Shown here piece by piece: positions 53,818 through 62,517 of a stretch of DNA of 64,000 nucleotides. The notes under the pieces are model-generated. The model was not told the DNA's origin. It was given only the letters and a program-made list of their open reading frames with translations, and made no database searches. Made by a program: the position numbers and the translations under genes. The stretch spans positions 1-64,000 of the forward strand of contig NZ_JAGSOJ010000005.1 in NCBI RefSeq assembly GCF_023684385.1, read 5' to 3'. Every line of letters begins with the position of its first letter. Position 1 is the stretch's first letter. This stretch comes from Oceanirhabdus seepicola (lineage in GTDB: Bacteria > Bacillota > Clostridia > Clostridiales > Clostridiaceae).

Positions 53818-54773
53818 AAAAACTTCCCTTGATATATATCATTTTCATCCAAATATTTGTGTATAGCATTCAATACTTCCCATTTCTTCAAACTCCACAT
53901 TGGCCCAATTAATAAATCTCGTGGTGCATCTCCTGTTATTCTGTGAATTACAATTTCTTCTCTTAATCTACCAATTGCCTCACCAACAATTTCAACATAT
54001 TCTTCCATATCCATGAATTTCAATAATCCTTGTTCGTACTGTCTGACCATTGGAGTACCTTTCATAAGATGCAATAAGTGTAACTTTATACCTTGAATAT
54101 CCTTATGAGCTAAATAATCAACTGTATTTAGCATATCTTCTCTATTCTCATTAGGCAAGCCAAAAATGGCATGCACTACAACATCTATATCTTTCTCTCT
54201 TAATTTATCTAATGCATTTTCAAAAACTGACAACTCATACCCTCTGTTTATTAACATTGCTGTCTCGTCACTTACTGTTTGCAATCCTAGTTCAATCCAC
54301 GTATAAACCTTATCTTTATAAGATTCAATTAGATCTATTATTTCATCATCCAAACAATCTGGTCTTGTAGCAATCGCCATAGCAACCACGCCTTGTTGAT
54401 TTACTGCCTCATCATACTTCTCCTTCAATTCCTCTATATCACCATAAGTATTTGTGTATGCTTGAAAATAAGCAATATACTTATCACTCTTCCACTTCTT
54501 ATTCATCATTTCTTTAATATCATTAAATTGTCTAGTGATAGAAAAATCTCTATTACCAGCAAAATCACCAGATCCTCTAGAACTACAAAACGTACACCCT
54601 GCTCTACTTATATTTCCATCTCTATTTGGACATGAAAAGCCAGCATCCAACGATACCTTAAAAACTTTTCCTCCAAACTTTTCCCTCAAGAAATAATTTA
54701 AATTATTATATGGTTTATCTCCCCATTGCTTATTCATATGCTTACTGCCACTCAAAATATAGATTCGTGGCAT
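53814..54773 (-). CDS. Radical SAM protein, YtqA/YhcC type
   Basis: The 319 residues belong to the radical SAM family best matched by the TIGR01212 type. The [4Fe-4S] cysteines lie in FSCPNRDGNISRAGCTFCSS. GSGDFAG, the RPDCLDDEIIDL segment and a C-terminal region with HRITGDAPRDLLIGPMWS also fit. Substrate is unknown, with a role in RNA or cofactor chemistry assumed for relatives. The start is uncertain: the first ATG has AGGAG only 3 nt away, and the ATG of MNKQWGDKPY may be the real start. Confidence 0.9.
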   Translation of the reverse strand: MPRIYILSGSKHMNKQWGDKPYNNLNYFLREKFGGKVFKVSLDAGFSCPNRDGNISRAGCTFCSSRGSGDFAGNRDFSITRQFNDIKEMMNKKWKSDKYIAYFQAYTNTYGDIEELKEKYDEAVNQQGVVAMAIATRPDCLDDEIIDLIESYKDKVYTWIELGLQTVSDETAMLINRGYELSVFENALDKLREKDIDVVVHAIFGLPNENREDMLNTVDYLAHKDIQGIKLHLLHLMKGTPMVRQYEQGLLKFMDMEEYVEIVGEAIGRLREEIVIHRITGDAPRDLLIGPMWSLKKWEVLNAIHKYLDENDIYQGKFF

Positions 54774-54818
54774 TTCTCCTTTCTCGACTTAGTAATATAA
54801 CTATATTATGAACAATTT

Positions 54819-54885
54819 TTTTAGGTTTGACAACCTAAAAGAGCTACCCACGCCCACCTATAAAGGTTGGGCAACTGCATAGCTC
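54819..54885. other. Unidentified structured element between radical SAM and lipoprotein genes
   Basis: GAGCTA (54841-54846) and TAGCTC (54880-54885) close a G+C-rich structure with an inner stem (GCCCACCT against AGGTTGGGC). A second hairpin, TTAGGTT/AACCTAA, adjoins at 54821-54838. The composition is well above the local AT background. On the minus strand the large hairpin is followed by TTTT, upstream of the radical SAM gene. It may be a leader RNA, a terminator or a repeat. I do not recognise it. Confidence 0.45.
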
Positions 54886-54948
54886 AAATCTGTTCAATAA
54901 ATATTTAAAGTATATTATTATATAGATGTTTTTAATAGACCTTTATTA

Positions 54949-56010
54949 TTATATTTTATGGAACTTAGAAGTTTCAAGCTCTAATTTCCATAATCCATAT
55001 AAATTAGATTTATTCAAGTTTTTCATATCTACGGGTAGAACTTCAAGATTTACTACACCTTTATGGAATGATTTAAAAGATACATTAACATCTATTAAGT
55101 TCAATTTCTCTTCAATTTCTACTGGCACCTCTTCTCCACTGCTCGAATTATATATTTTAACTCTTTCTAACCCTTTTTCAACAATCTGCGCTGCAACAAA
55201 TCTGTTATCCTCAGAAAATACACAGTAATCCACCTTTCCCTCTTTTATGTAATCCAGCGTTACTATGTTCTCCCCTATTGGTAGCTCTTTAGCACTAAAT
55301 TCTTGCTTCTCCTTTTCAATTAACATTACCTCATTTATATCTATCATTGCAAGGTAACAATTACCTTCTTCCTTTGAAAAACATATTTTATCGCCCTTAT
55401 AGTTTATATTTAAAGACTTATAATGCTTGAGATTATTTTCAATTTTATTATACTTCTCACCTTTCTCAGCACCGCTTATATATTTAGGTATCCCCGAATT
55501 ATCAATAACCAAATAAGTTTTAGCAGCTGTTTTATCTCGAAGCCTAATTGTTTGATTCTCTAGAAAAACCTCTCTATGTGGTATTTCATTTACCTCACTT
55601 ATCCTATACATTCCTTCTTCTTTTATAACTTTTATCTTAAACTCATTAGCCATGGCAAATGACTTTGTAGTATCATTATATGACACTTTCACCTGAAATT
55701 CTGCTGTTTTTCCTACCTCATTCATTTCGTCAATAGTATATCCTCTTAACTTCATATTACTATCATTCTTCTTAATATCATCTACTTTTATTTCTGTTGT
55801 ATATAGTTCATTCACTTTATCATAGTTATCGTTCAATAAAAATAAAAAATAGTTATCAACTATATTTTCAGCTATCTTCAACTGAAAATCATGCATTTTC
55901 TCCTCTTCAACAGTTTGTTTCACATCATCATATTTTTCCTTTGAACTAGATGTACAGGAAATAATCATTATATTACATATTAATAGAAAAAATATTATTG
56001 CTCTTTTCAT
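54949..56010 (-). CDS. Lipoprotein of unknown function
   Basis: The 353 residues start with a signal peptide (MKRAIIFFLLICNIMIISC) whose lipobox puts the lipidated Cys at about residue 19. Lys/Glu-rich sequence follows, and then an NTF2-like stretch (about 45-150, ENIVDNYFLFLLNDNYDKVNELY). The rest reads like a beta-rich repeat fold on the outer face of the membrane. I do not recognise a family. The start is the ATG after GGAGAGAAAAA. Monocistronic. A family 1 repeat lies directly upstream. Confidence 0.75.
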   Translation of the reverse strand: MKRAIIFFLLICNIMIISCTSSSKEKYDDVKQTVEEEKMHDFQLKIAENIVDNYFLFLLNDNYDKVNELYTTEIKVDDIKKNDSNMKLRGYTIDEMNEVGKTAEFQVKVSYNDTTKSFAMANEFKIKVIKEEGMYRISEVNEIPHREVFLENQTIRLRDKTAAKTYLVIDNSGIPKYISGAEKGEKYNKIENNLKHYKSLNINYKGDKICFSKEEGNCYLAMIDINEVMLIEKEKQEFSAKELPIGENIVTLDYIKEGKVDYCVFSEDNRFVAAQIVEKGLERVKIYNSSSGEEVPVEIEEKLNLIDVNVSFKSFHKGVVNLEVLPVDMKNLNKSNLYGLWKLELETSKFHKI

Positions 56011-56029
56011 TTTTTCTCTCCTTTCAAGG

Positions 56030-56186
56030 TAAGGCATATTCAAATAAATAACTAGTCATTGGTCTATAGTGTATAGTGTTTACTTCGACCTCAAAACTTA
56101 CTCATAGATTAACTATCAGTAGAACCTAACTCATTGTTACATGAAAAATATCAGTCTAATCTTTGATTTGTTATTTATTTTCATAC
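56030..56186. repeat. MITE-like palindromic repeat, family 1 (complete, inverted copy)
   Basis: It is similar over its length to the reverse complement of the copy at 4260. It begins AAGGCATATTCAAATAAATA and ends TGTTATTTATTTTCATAC. The centre carries TAGATTAACTATCAG and flanking segments that match the central part of that copy. More diverged than the copy at 4260. The rest of the gap to the next gene (56187-56353) is AT-rich with no feature that I can support. Confidence 0.6.
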
Positions 56187-56353
56187 ATCTAAATCATGAT
56201 TTCATTTATGAACCTTTATATATTTCTATAATAGTTTTTCCAATAAAAAATAATTTAATGATATTTTTTATAAACTCATTCATTATTTTCATCTCAACTA
56301 AATATCTATATATAGAGAAACTACTTTATAGAAAAATTTACTAGGAGGGTAAA

Positions 56354-57409
56354 ATGAAAAAAGAAATATTTCAAATAACAACTGTTTTCATAGGAACTAT
56401 AGTTGGTGCAGGACTAGCATCTGGTCAAGAAATCACTCAATTTTTTTCAACTTATGGTTTAATGGGGTTTACTGGTCTTTTAATTTGCTGTTTAATCTAT
56501 ATGGTAACTTGTAATTTAATAGTAGATATAAGCCAAAAATATTCTCTGAGCTCTTATACAGAATTAATAACCAAGGTAGGTGGAGGATATTTTGGAAAAG
56601 TAACTGAACTATTTACTAGTTTCTTTTTAATAAGCGGTGCAGCTATAATCCTTGCTGGAAGTGGCGCTCTTATAAACCAATATTTCGGTGTTTCAAAATG
56701 GTTAGGAATTTTTATTATGGCCATTGTTGCTTTAGTCGTTTTATTAAATGATACTAAAGGATTAATATTTGTGAATTCATTCATAGTACCATCCTTGGTA
56801 TTAACTATAATTTTAATTTTCACCATGTACATAATATTTTTTCGCCACAGCATTTCCCTTGATTCACTCATAAGGGCTAGAGAATATAAAACATATAATT
56901 TTCAAGGAATGTGGTTCCTATCAGCATTATTATATGCAGGATTCAATATTCTCAGTTTCACAGGAGTACTAGTGCCATTGTCTAAAGAAATTAAAAATAA
57001 ACGCAACTTTATCTATGGTATTTTTTTAGGTGCAATTATCTTAACTATTATTTCATTGATGATAAATTTACTTTTAACATCTAATATACCAAATATATTT
57101 AAATATGAAGTTCCTTTACTCTATATTGCTAATCACTTCAAAGGACCTTTAGAAGTGTTATTATTAATTATCATATGGTGTGAAATGTTCTCCACAGAAA
57201 TATCTGATATATATAGTGTAGGTAAAACAATGGAAAAAAAATATAATATACCTTACAAGAAATGTGTTTGTATAATATTAGCTATTGCTATACCAATATC
57301 ACAGTTAGGATTCAAAAGATTAATCACTATCTTGTACCCATTATTTGGATTTGTAAGTGTTCTATTTATAATAAAGATTTTTATATTCAAAAAAAATGAA
57401 GTCAATTAA
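56354..57409 (+). CDS. YkvI-like membrane protein
   Basis: The 351 residues form a polytopic membrane protein with about ten membrane segments. The N-terminal FIGTIVGAGLASGQEITQFF is a hallmark of YkvI-type proteins with the LeuT/APC-like fold. It is likely a transporter of unknown substrate. AGGAGGG precedes the ATG. It is convergent with sleC, from which it is separated by a short palindromic repeat that may act as terminator. Confidence 0.8.
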   Translation: MKKEIFQITTVFIGTIVGAGLASGQEITQFFSTYGLMGFTGLLICCLIYMVTCNLIVDISQKYSLSSYTELITKVGGGYFGKVTELFTSFFLISGAAIILAGSGALINQYFGVSKWLGIFIMAIVALVVLLNDTKGLIFVNSFIVPSLVLTIILIFTMYIIFFRHSISLDSLIRAREYKTYNFQGMWFLSALLYAGFNILSFTGVLVPLSKEIKNKRNFIYGIFLGAIILTIISLMINLLLTSNIPNIFKYEVPLLYIANHFKGPLEVLLLIIIWCEMFSTEISDIYSVGKTMEKKYNIPYKKCVCIILAIAIPISQLGFKRLITILYPLFGFVSVLFIIKIFIFKKNEVN

Positions 57410-57427
57410 CTTTGACTTCATTTTTTT

Positions 57428-57485
57428 AGGCACATAAAAATAAATAACTAGCATACTTACTAGTTATTTATTTTCATGTGCCTTA
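57428..57485. repeat. Minimal family 1 repeat (inverted ends only)
   Basis: About 58 bp consist almost wholly of the two family 1 ends joined back to back: AGGCACATAAAAATAAATAA, a short centre with ACTAGCATACTTACTAGT, and the mirrored end. It lies between two converging genes and can form a long hairpin, so it may serve as a bidirectional terminator. Confidence 0.7.
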
Positions 57486-57486
57486 A

Positions 57487-58821
57487 TCAATAATCACAAG
57501 GATATTCTATTTTAGGTACATCATCACTTCTATGACTATTAGGTGGTATGAATATTTTGTTTCCAGTATACTCATTTCTTAATTCAGCTATTTTAGTAAC
57601 TGCCACATAAATATTTGAAATTGAATACCAAGTAGCGTAATCTACAACTCCTGTTTGCTTTAAGTTAAATATTGATTGGAATTTCTTTACTGATTCAGCT
57701 GTCTTAGTTCCATAAATACTATCTACTTTTACTTTTGGAATTGCAGGGTAATTCACTGAAATTCTATTTAAATAAGTCTGAATAGTTCTTACTGGTGCTC
57801 CTCTTGAACCAATCTTCAATGGATATCCAGGATATGATTTTGGTATTCCTGTTACCTCTTTAGCTCTTACAAATTGAATTTCACTACCGTAGAAATCCCT
57901 TATTATTTGATATTCATTCTTCCCTTTATCACCTAATGATTTACTTCCCCATTGCGTCATCCATCCAGGACATTGAACCTTTATACCATCACAGTATTGA
58001 GTAAGTAGCGGTTGTTTTCGCCCCATTAATTTAACATATGTTGTAAATATTTCATCAACAGCTTGACTTATATTATCATATATATTTCGCCTATATGAAA
58101 AAGCATGGTCATAAGCTGTGGAGCTGGTAATCTGGAATTTATACCCTTTCCCTGTGTACCATTCTGTATAAATTCTATTCAATGTAAATGATAATATACA
58201 CAATATATTAGCCTTTATGGTTGCATAAGGCCATGTTGCATATATCTCACTTGAAGCAACATTCTTTATATATTCCTTAAATCTCACCGTATAATCTTTA
58301 GCTGCCTTCTTAGGTGCTCCATCATGTACCACAATAAATTCAGGAACTACCACTTCTTCTAAAACAACTAATCCTGTTGTAGTTTTAAGTTTCTCTAAAT
58401 CCTTGACTGGATCTTCAGGGATTTTAGGTGGGAAGTTCCCTATCAAACGATTTTCCTTAACCTCAATAACTTCAACCTTTTTCTCACGTTTTCCATTCCT
58501 ACCTATCTTCTTAAGCGGAAAGATTTGTATAGCCTCTCTATTAGGGAATACTTGACACCCTTTTATCTCTATCCCCTCATATCCATCAGCATCAACAAAT
58601 ACATTACATAGTCCATAAGGTATTTTCCCTGTAGGTTCCATAGAATACTCAATTGGGGGTGTATCAACTTCCACAATATCGCATATTCCTGAGTCATTAC
58701 TTTTTACCTGTTCCTTAACTGTACTCCCATTTTGTCCTGTAATTGTGCAAGTAGCTCCTTCTATAGGCTTAAACCCATCTTCGCCATAAACCTGAACCTT
58801 CAAATTACCTATATCAGGCAT
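57487..58821 (-). CDS. sleC: Spore cortex-lytic enzyme SleC
   Basis: SleC degrades the spore cortex at germination after proteolytic activation by Csp proteases. The 444 residues have an N-terminal pre-pro region (about 1-150, LKVQVYGEDGFKPIEGATCTI; no export signal). A SpoIID-like catalytic domain (about 165-320, VRFKEYIKNVASSEIYATWPY) and a C-terminal peptidoglycan-binding domain (about 335-425, IGSRGAPVRTIQTYL then FQSIFNLKQTGVVDYATW) follow. It lies 66 nt after the csp gene, consistent with the csp-sleC cluster of other clostridia. Confidence 0.88.
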   Translation of the reverse strand: MPDIGNLKVQVYGEDGFKPIEGATCTITGQNGSTVKEQVKSNDSGICDIVEVDTPPIEYSMEPTGKIPYGLCNVFVDADGYEGIEIKGCQVFPNREAIQIFPLKKIGRNGKREKKVEVIEVKENRLIGNFPPKIPEDPVKDLEKLKTTTGLVVLEEVVVPEFIVVHDGAPKKAAKDYTVRFKEYIKNVASSEIYATWPYATIKANILCILSFTLNRIYTEWYTGKGYKFQITSSTAYDHAFSYRRNIYDNISQAVDEIFTTYVKLMGRKQPLLTQYCDGIKVQCPGWMTQWGSKSLGDKGKNEYQIIRDFYGSEIQFVRAKEVTGIPKSYPGYPLKIGSRGAPVRTIQTYLNRISVNYPAIPKVKVDSIYGTKTAESVKKFQSIFNLKQTGVVDYATWYSISNIYVAVTKIAELRNEYTGNKIFIPPNSHRSDDVPKIEYPCDY

Positions 58822-58853
58822 ATTTATTCTCCTTATAAAATACTTTCATTATT

Positions 58854-58882
58854 ATCATATGATTAATAGGTTAAGAATAGAC
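58854..58882 (-). promoter_or_regulatory. Possible sigma-E-type promoter of sleC
   Basis: GTCTATT (58876-58882) and, 14 nt later, CATATGAT (58854-58861) match the sigma-E elements at 5 of 7 and 6 of 8 positions. Mother-cell expression would suit a cortex-lytic enzyme. The -35 overlaps the end of the preceding gene's 3' flank. Confidence 0.4.
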
Positions 58883-58887
58883 AGATT

Positions 58888-61800
58888 CTATTTGATTTTT
58901 CTGTAAATTTCATTTGGTATTCTAACTAAAAGTCCATCTCTACTTTGTAATCCTCTTATATTTTCAAATACACCTTTAAGATTAAGCATTCCATATCCCC
59001 ATACCTCATTGGGATATATATCACCTTTCCTTCTATTTGTCCCTCTAATTAAATAAGTCTTGATTTTTGTTGAATACATGGTCTTATCATTTCCAAGGAC
59101 TATTCCCCATTCTAACAAAAGAGTTACTGCTCCAGCTAATACCGCAGATGCTGCACTACTACCGGAGATAGTTATACTTCCACCTCCTGTAGCCGTTGTT
59201 ACCACCTTAATTCCTCCAGCAGTCACATTAGGTGCCACTCTTCCATCTCTAGTGTAGCCCCTACCTGATTCAGATAGTATTGAATTATTATTTTGATTAT
59301 AGGCTGAGCAGTTTATTATTCTTCTTGCAGTAGATGGTACTGTACAGGTAATGTACGGTGATGGATTTAAAAATTCAGTTCCCTCTTCAAGCAATTCTTT
59401 CTGTGGAAGCCAAATATCATAATTCCCATCTATTATAAAATCACAGAATAATCGTATTTGCCATATTCCAGGTCTGATATCTTTAATACTTATTTCTATC
59501 AACTCATCTCCTGTTTTTTCCTCTGGAAAATAATAAGTAATAAAAACAGTACTCCCTTCAAAAACAAACTTAACCTCTTCTGTTTCCATCAATTTTGCTG
59601 GTATCTTTTCAATTAACTCTCCACTAGGAGAAATTAACCCCACAGACAACTTATCGGGTTTTCTACCCCATATTTGCAAATCTAAATTCCTCTGATTTTT
59701 CCCAACCTTTAATTCAATATTTTTTATCTCCCCTTGATTTTCAAATTTACCACTCGTGTGTGTATTAGTATCTCCATTATTTCCAGTACCCGTTACTACA
59801 GCGACCCCTCTTACCTTTGAAATCTCATCAATATATCTCTCAATAAGTGAACTACCATCATGTGCTCCACTGTTGGTCCCCATAGGTAAAATAACCACTA
59901 ATGGTTTACCTAATTTCTTAGCAACATCTATAACATATTTAATTCCTAAAATTATATCTACACTATCATATGCAATCTTACTTTCCGCTATCCCTTTTGA
60001 TTCAAGCAATGATTTCTTAGCCCTTTTCACCTTAACCACTACGAGTTCACAATCCGGAGCTGCTCCAACTAAATTCTCATCTTTTCCCCTAGCTCCAATT
60101 ATTCCAGCAATATTTGTACCGTGACCTATAGTATCCTTCGAATCCACTATCAGATATGGATTTTCATTTTTCCGCTTTGCTTGGATAGCTTCATCGATTT
60201 GAACCCTTTTAAACTCTCTTCCAAACCCAATAATATCTGGAGTATTATCTCCCACACCCTCTTGATCCCATATACTAACTATTTTAGATGTATCATCCTC
60301 ATATATAAATTCATCATGCAAATAATCTATCCCTGTATCTACTATACCTACTAATACACCATACCCTCTCAATGGTAAATATGGATTCTCATGAAACTCA
60401 GATATATTAGCAGCATCTATTGGGGACGTAGCGTTTAGTGTATATATACAGGATTTTTCAACAAAAAGAATTGCTTCTACCTCTTTTAATAATTGCTCTA
60501 AATATCCTTTTCTAACTGAAATAATAGCCCTTTGATTATCTAATTTTAAAGCTGATGCATATTCAATTTTCTCCATAGATTCCATAAAACCATCTTCATA
60601 TTCCACTATATAATTTTCATAATCTTCTTTAGTAAATATCTTTCCAAATTTTTGATTACCAAGTCCTGTTACCCTCATAGTTCTCCTCCCCTCTTTAATA
60701 GCTATTTTTAAAGAATCACTTAAGCATAAAGTTCCATATCCCCATTTATTATTTGGATAATTTACATCTATTCTTTTTTTTCTAGCTCCCCTTATCAGAT
60801 AATATTTCACTCTCTCCCCATACATATAGCTATCATTTCCTTTAACCATTCCCCATTCCATTAGTAATGCACATGCTCCAGCTACAAGTGGTGCAGACAT
60901 TGACGTTCCTGAAAGAGAATTATATCCTCCTCCTGGATAAGATGATAAAATCTCTTCTCCTGGAGCAACTATTTCTGGTTTAACTTCACAATTAAGCTTT
61001 CCCCTTCCTGAAAAAGAAGAGATAACATTAGTAATATAATTATAACTCCCAACAGATATAATATTTTCAACCGTAGCAGGTATTCCAAGAGTATCTTCAA
61101 GGGTTGGTTCTAAAAATTTAGTTTTATCACTCAAACCTTCTGATATAGGTAACCACATACTGTAACTCTCACTCTCAAAATCATCTTTCATCAATGTTAT
61201 GGTCCATTGTCCTATTTGAACATATTCTCGAGGAATAAGACTGATAATTATTGCTCCTTTTAAATTAAAAGGATTTGCTTCATCTCTATAAATAAAAATC
61301 TCTCCATCTCCAATATCCCTAGTAATAAACCTCTTATTAATCTTTATATCGCCCGTTACTTCACCTGATGGGTTTTTAATATTTATGGTCAACTCTTGAA
61401 AGAAATCTCTATATAAGTTAATTATTAATCCTCTTTCTCCTCCACCAACAGAAACATCTATTTTTGTGCTATCCTTGAGATTTCCACCTTTATGTAGACC
61501 TTTATCTCCCATATTTCCTGCTGCACATACAAATGATATTCTCTCCAAAGAAGCTATTGTAGAAATATATAACTCAAGTAAGGACCTTCCATCATGAGCT
61601 CCATTATTTGTACTATAGCTTAAACTCAATACAAGAGGCTTATTTAATACTTTTGTTTTATCAATTACATATTTTATTCCTCTCATTAACTGTGTACTCT
61701 GTGCATTTTGTAATTCCCCTTCTCTTGTCATCTTCACCATTATAATAGAACTTTCATAGGCTGCTCCCTTATATCTATTTCCACCTTCTCCACTACCACA

Positions 61801-62412
61801 AGCTATACCAGCAACATGGGTTCCATGTCCAAATTCATCTTTTGAAGGCTCATCCCCTGTTCCATTTCCCTTAATCCATGAATTAATATCACTTTTATTC
61901 CATTCTTTATCTGTATTCAAATCATATATATATTCAATTCTTGTTGAATCCCCATTACTATTTAAAAAGGCTTTATGAGAGTAATCAATTCCAGAATCAA
62001 TGAACCCTACAACAGTACCTTCCCCTGAAAGATTAGCACTGCTCCAAACTTCATTTATACAGGATGCTTTATTAGAAGGATTATAACTTGTATATAAACT
62101 CTTTGGTAACTCTGCATATTGTATCTCCTCTATTTTAAGAACATCATCTAATTTATCTACACTAATCTTTATTATCCCAAATCCATAACCTAAATCATCA
62201 AAGCTTCCTCCAATATTCTCTACCGAAGCCTTAACTTTTTCATTATTACTTCCAATTAATACTATTAATTCAATAGTATTATTATCGCTTCCAAGATAGT
62301 ATGTCAATAACTTACTCTTCACAGTAGGATTCATATTACTTAACATGTTTAAATAGGCATCACTATTCTTACGATTATACTCTCTATAATTTCCTCGGAA
62401 ATTCCCCTTCAT
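58888..62412 (-). CDS. Csp-type germination protease with two fused subtilisin domains
   Basis: The 1174 residues encode two complete Csp-like units in one chain. Prodomain 1 (about 1-115) precedes S8 domain 1 (about 130-575) with triad Asp139 (FIDSG), His196 (GHGTHVAG), Ser504 (GTSMSAP) and oxyanion Asn300. Prodomain 2 (about 590-670) precedes S8 domain 2 (about 685-1150) with Asp692 (IVDTG), His764 (GHGTNIAG), Ser1086 (SGSSAASA) and Asn878. Both triads are therefore kept. Csp proteins sense germinants and cleave pro-SleC. Clostridioides difficile has a CspBA fusion whose second unit is catalytically dead; this one is not obviously so. GGAGTG lies before the ATG. Confidence 0.9.
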   Translation of the reverse strand: MKGNFRGNYREYNRKNSDAYLNMLSNMNPTVKSKLLTYYLGSDNNTIELIVLIGSNNEKVKASVENIGGSFDDLGYGFGIIKISVDKLDDVLKIEEIQYAELPKSLYTSYNPSNKASCINEVWSSANLSGEGTVVGFIDSGIDYSHKAFLNSNGDSTRIEYIYDLNTDKEWNKSDINSWIKGNGTGDEPSKDEFGHGTHVAGIACGSGEGGNRYKGAAYESSIIMVKMTREGELQNAQSTQLMRGIKYVIDKTKVLNKPLVLSLSYSTNNGAHDGRSLLELYISTIASLERISFVCAAGNMGDKGLHKGGNLKDSTKIDVSVGGGERGLIINLYRDFFQELTINIKNPSGEVTGDIKINKRFITRDIGDGEIFIYRDEANPFNLKGAIIISLIPREYVQIGQWTITLMKDDFESESYSMWLPISEGLSDKTKFLEPTLEDTLGIPATVENIISVGSYNYITNVISSFSGRGKLNCEVKPEIVAPGEEILSSYPGGGYNSLSGTSMSAPLVAGACALLMEWGMVKGNDSYMYGERVKYYLIRGARKKRIDVNYPNNKWGYGTLCLSDSLKIAIKEGRRTMRVTGLGNQKFGKIFTKEDYENYIVEYEDGFMESMEKIEYASALKLDNQRAIISVRKGYLEQLLKEVEAILFVEKSCIYTLNATSPIDAANISEFHENPYLPLRGYGVLVGIVDTGIDYLHDEFIYEDDTSKIVSIWDQEGVGDNTPDIIGFGREFKRVQIDEAIQAKRKNENPYLIVDSKDTIGHGTNIAGIIGARGKDENLVGAAPDCELVVVKVKRAKKSLLESKGIAESKIAYDSVDIILGIKYVIDVAKKLGKPLVVILPMGTNSGAHDGSSLIERYIDEISKVRGVAVVTGTGNNGDTNTHTSGKFENQGEIKNIELKVGKNQRNLDLQIWGRKPDKLSVGLISPSGELIEKIPAKLMETEEVKFVFEGSTVFITYYFPEEKTGDELIEISIKDIRPGIWQIRLFCDFIIDGNYDIWLPQKELLEEGTEFLNPSPYITCTVPSTARRIINCSAYNQNNNSILSESGRGYTRDGRVAPNVTAGGIKVVTTATGGGSITISGSSAASAVLAGAVTLLLEWGIVLGNDKTMYSTKIKTYLIRGTNRRKGDIYPNEVWGYGMLNLKGVFENIRGLQSRDGLLVRIPNEIYRKIK

Positions 62413-62442
62413 ATTTACACTCCAAAAAAAGTTCTATATTCT

Positions 62443-62471
62443 AACTTATGACATTATCTAGCCAAATAAAA
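62443..62471 (-). promoter_or_regulatory. Possible sigma-E-type promoter of the csp gene
   Basis: TTTTATT (62465-62471), 14 nt and CATAAGTT (62443-62450) resemble sigma-E elements. The same -10 octamer occurs in front of yabP. Confidence 0.4.
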
Positions 62472-62507
62472 CAAAAAAAAGAACTAAGTAAATACCTAGT
62501 TCTTTTT
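62470..62507 (-). terminator. Terminator of the HD-GYP gene
   Basis: AAAGAACTA and TAGTTCTTT arms pair and are followed on the minus strand by a run of eight T residues, 12 nt after the stop codon. Confidence 0.8.
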
Positions 62508-62517
62508 AAGATTTCCC

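Noticed and set aside
58888..62412. Possible artefactual joining of two csp genes
   Set aside because: The frame is continuous through prodomain 2 with no stop or ribosome site at the boundary and the linker is conserved in style; kept as a real fusion, though long-read or proteomic confirmation would settle it.
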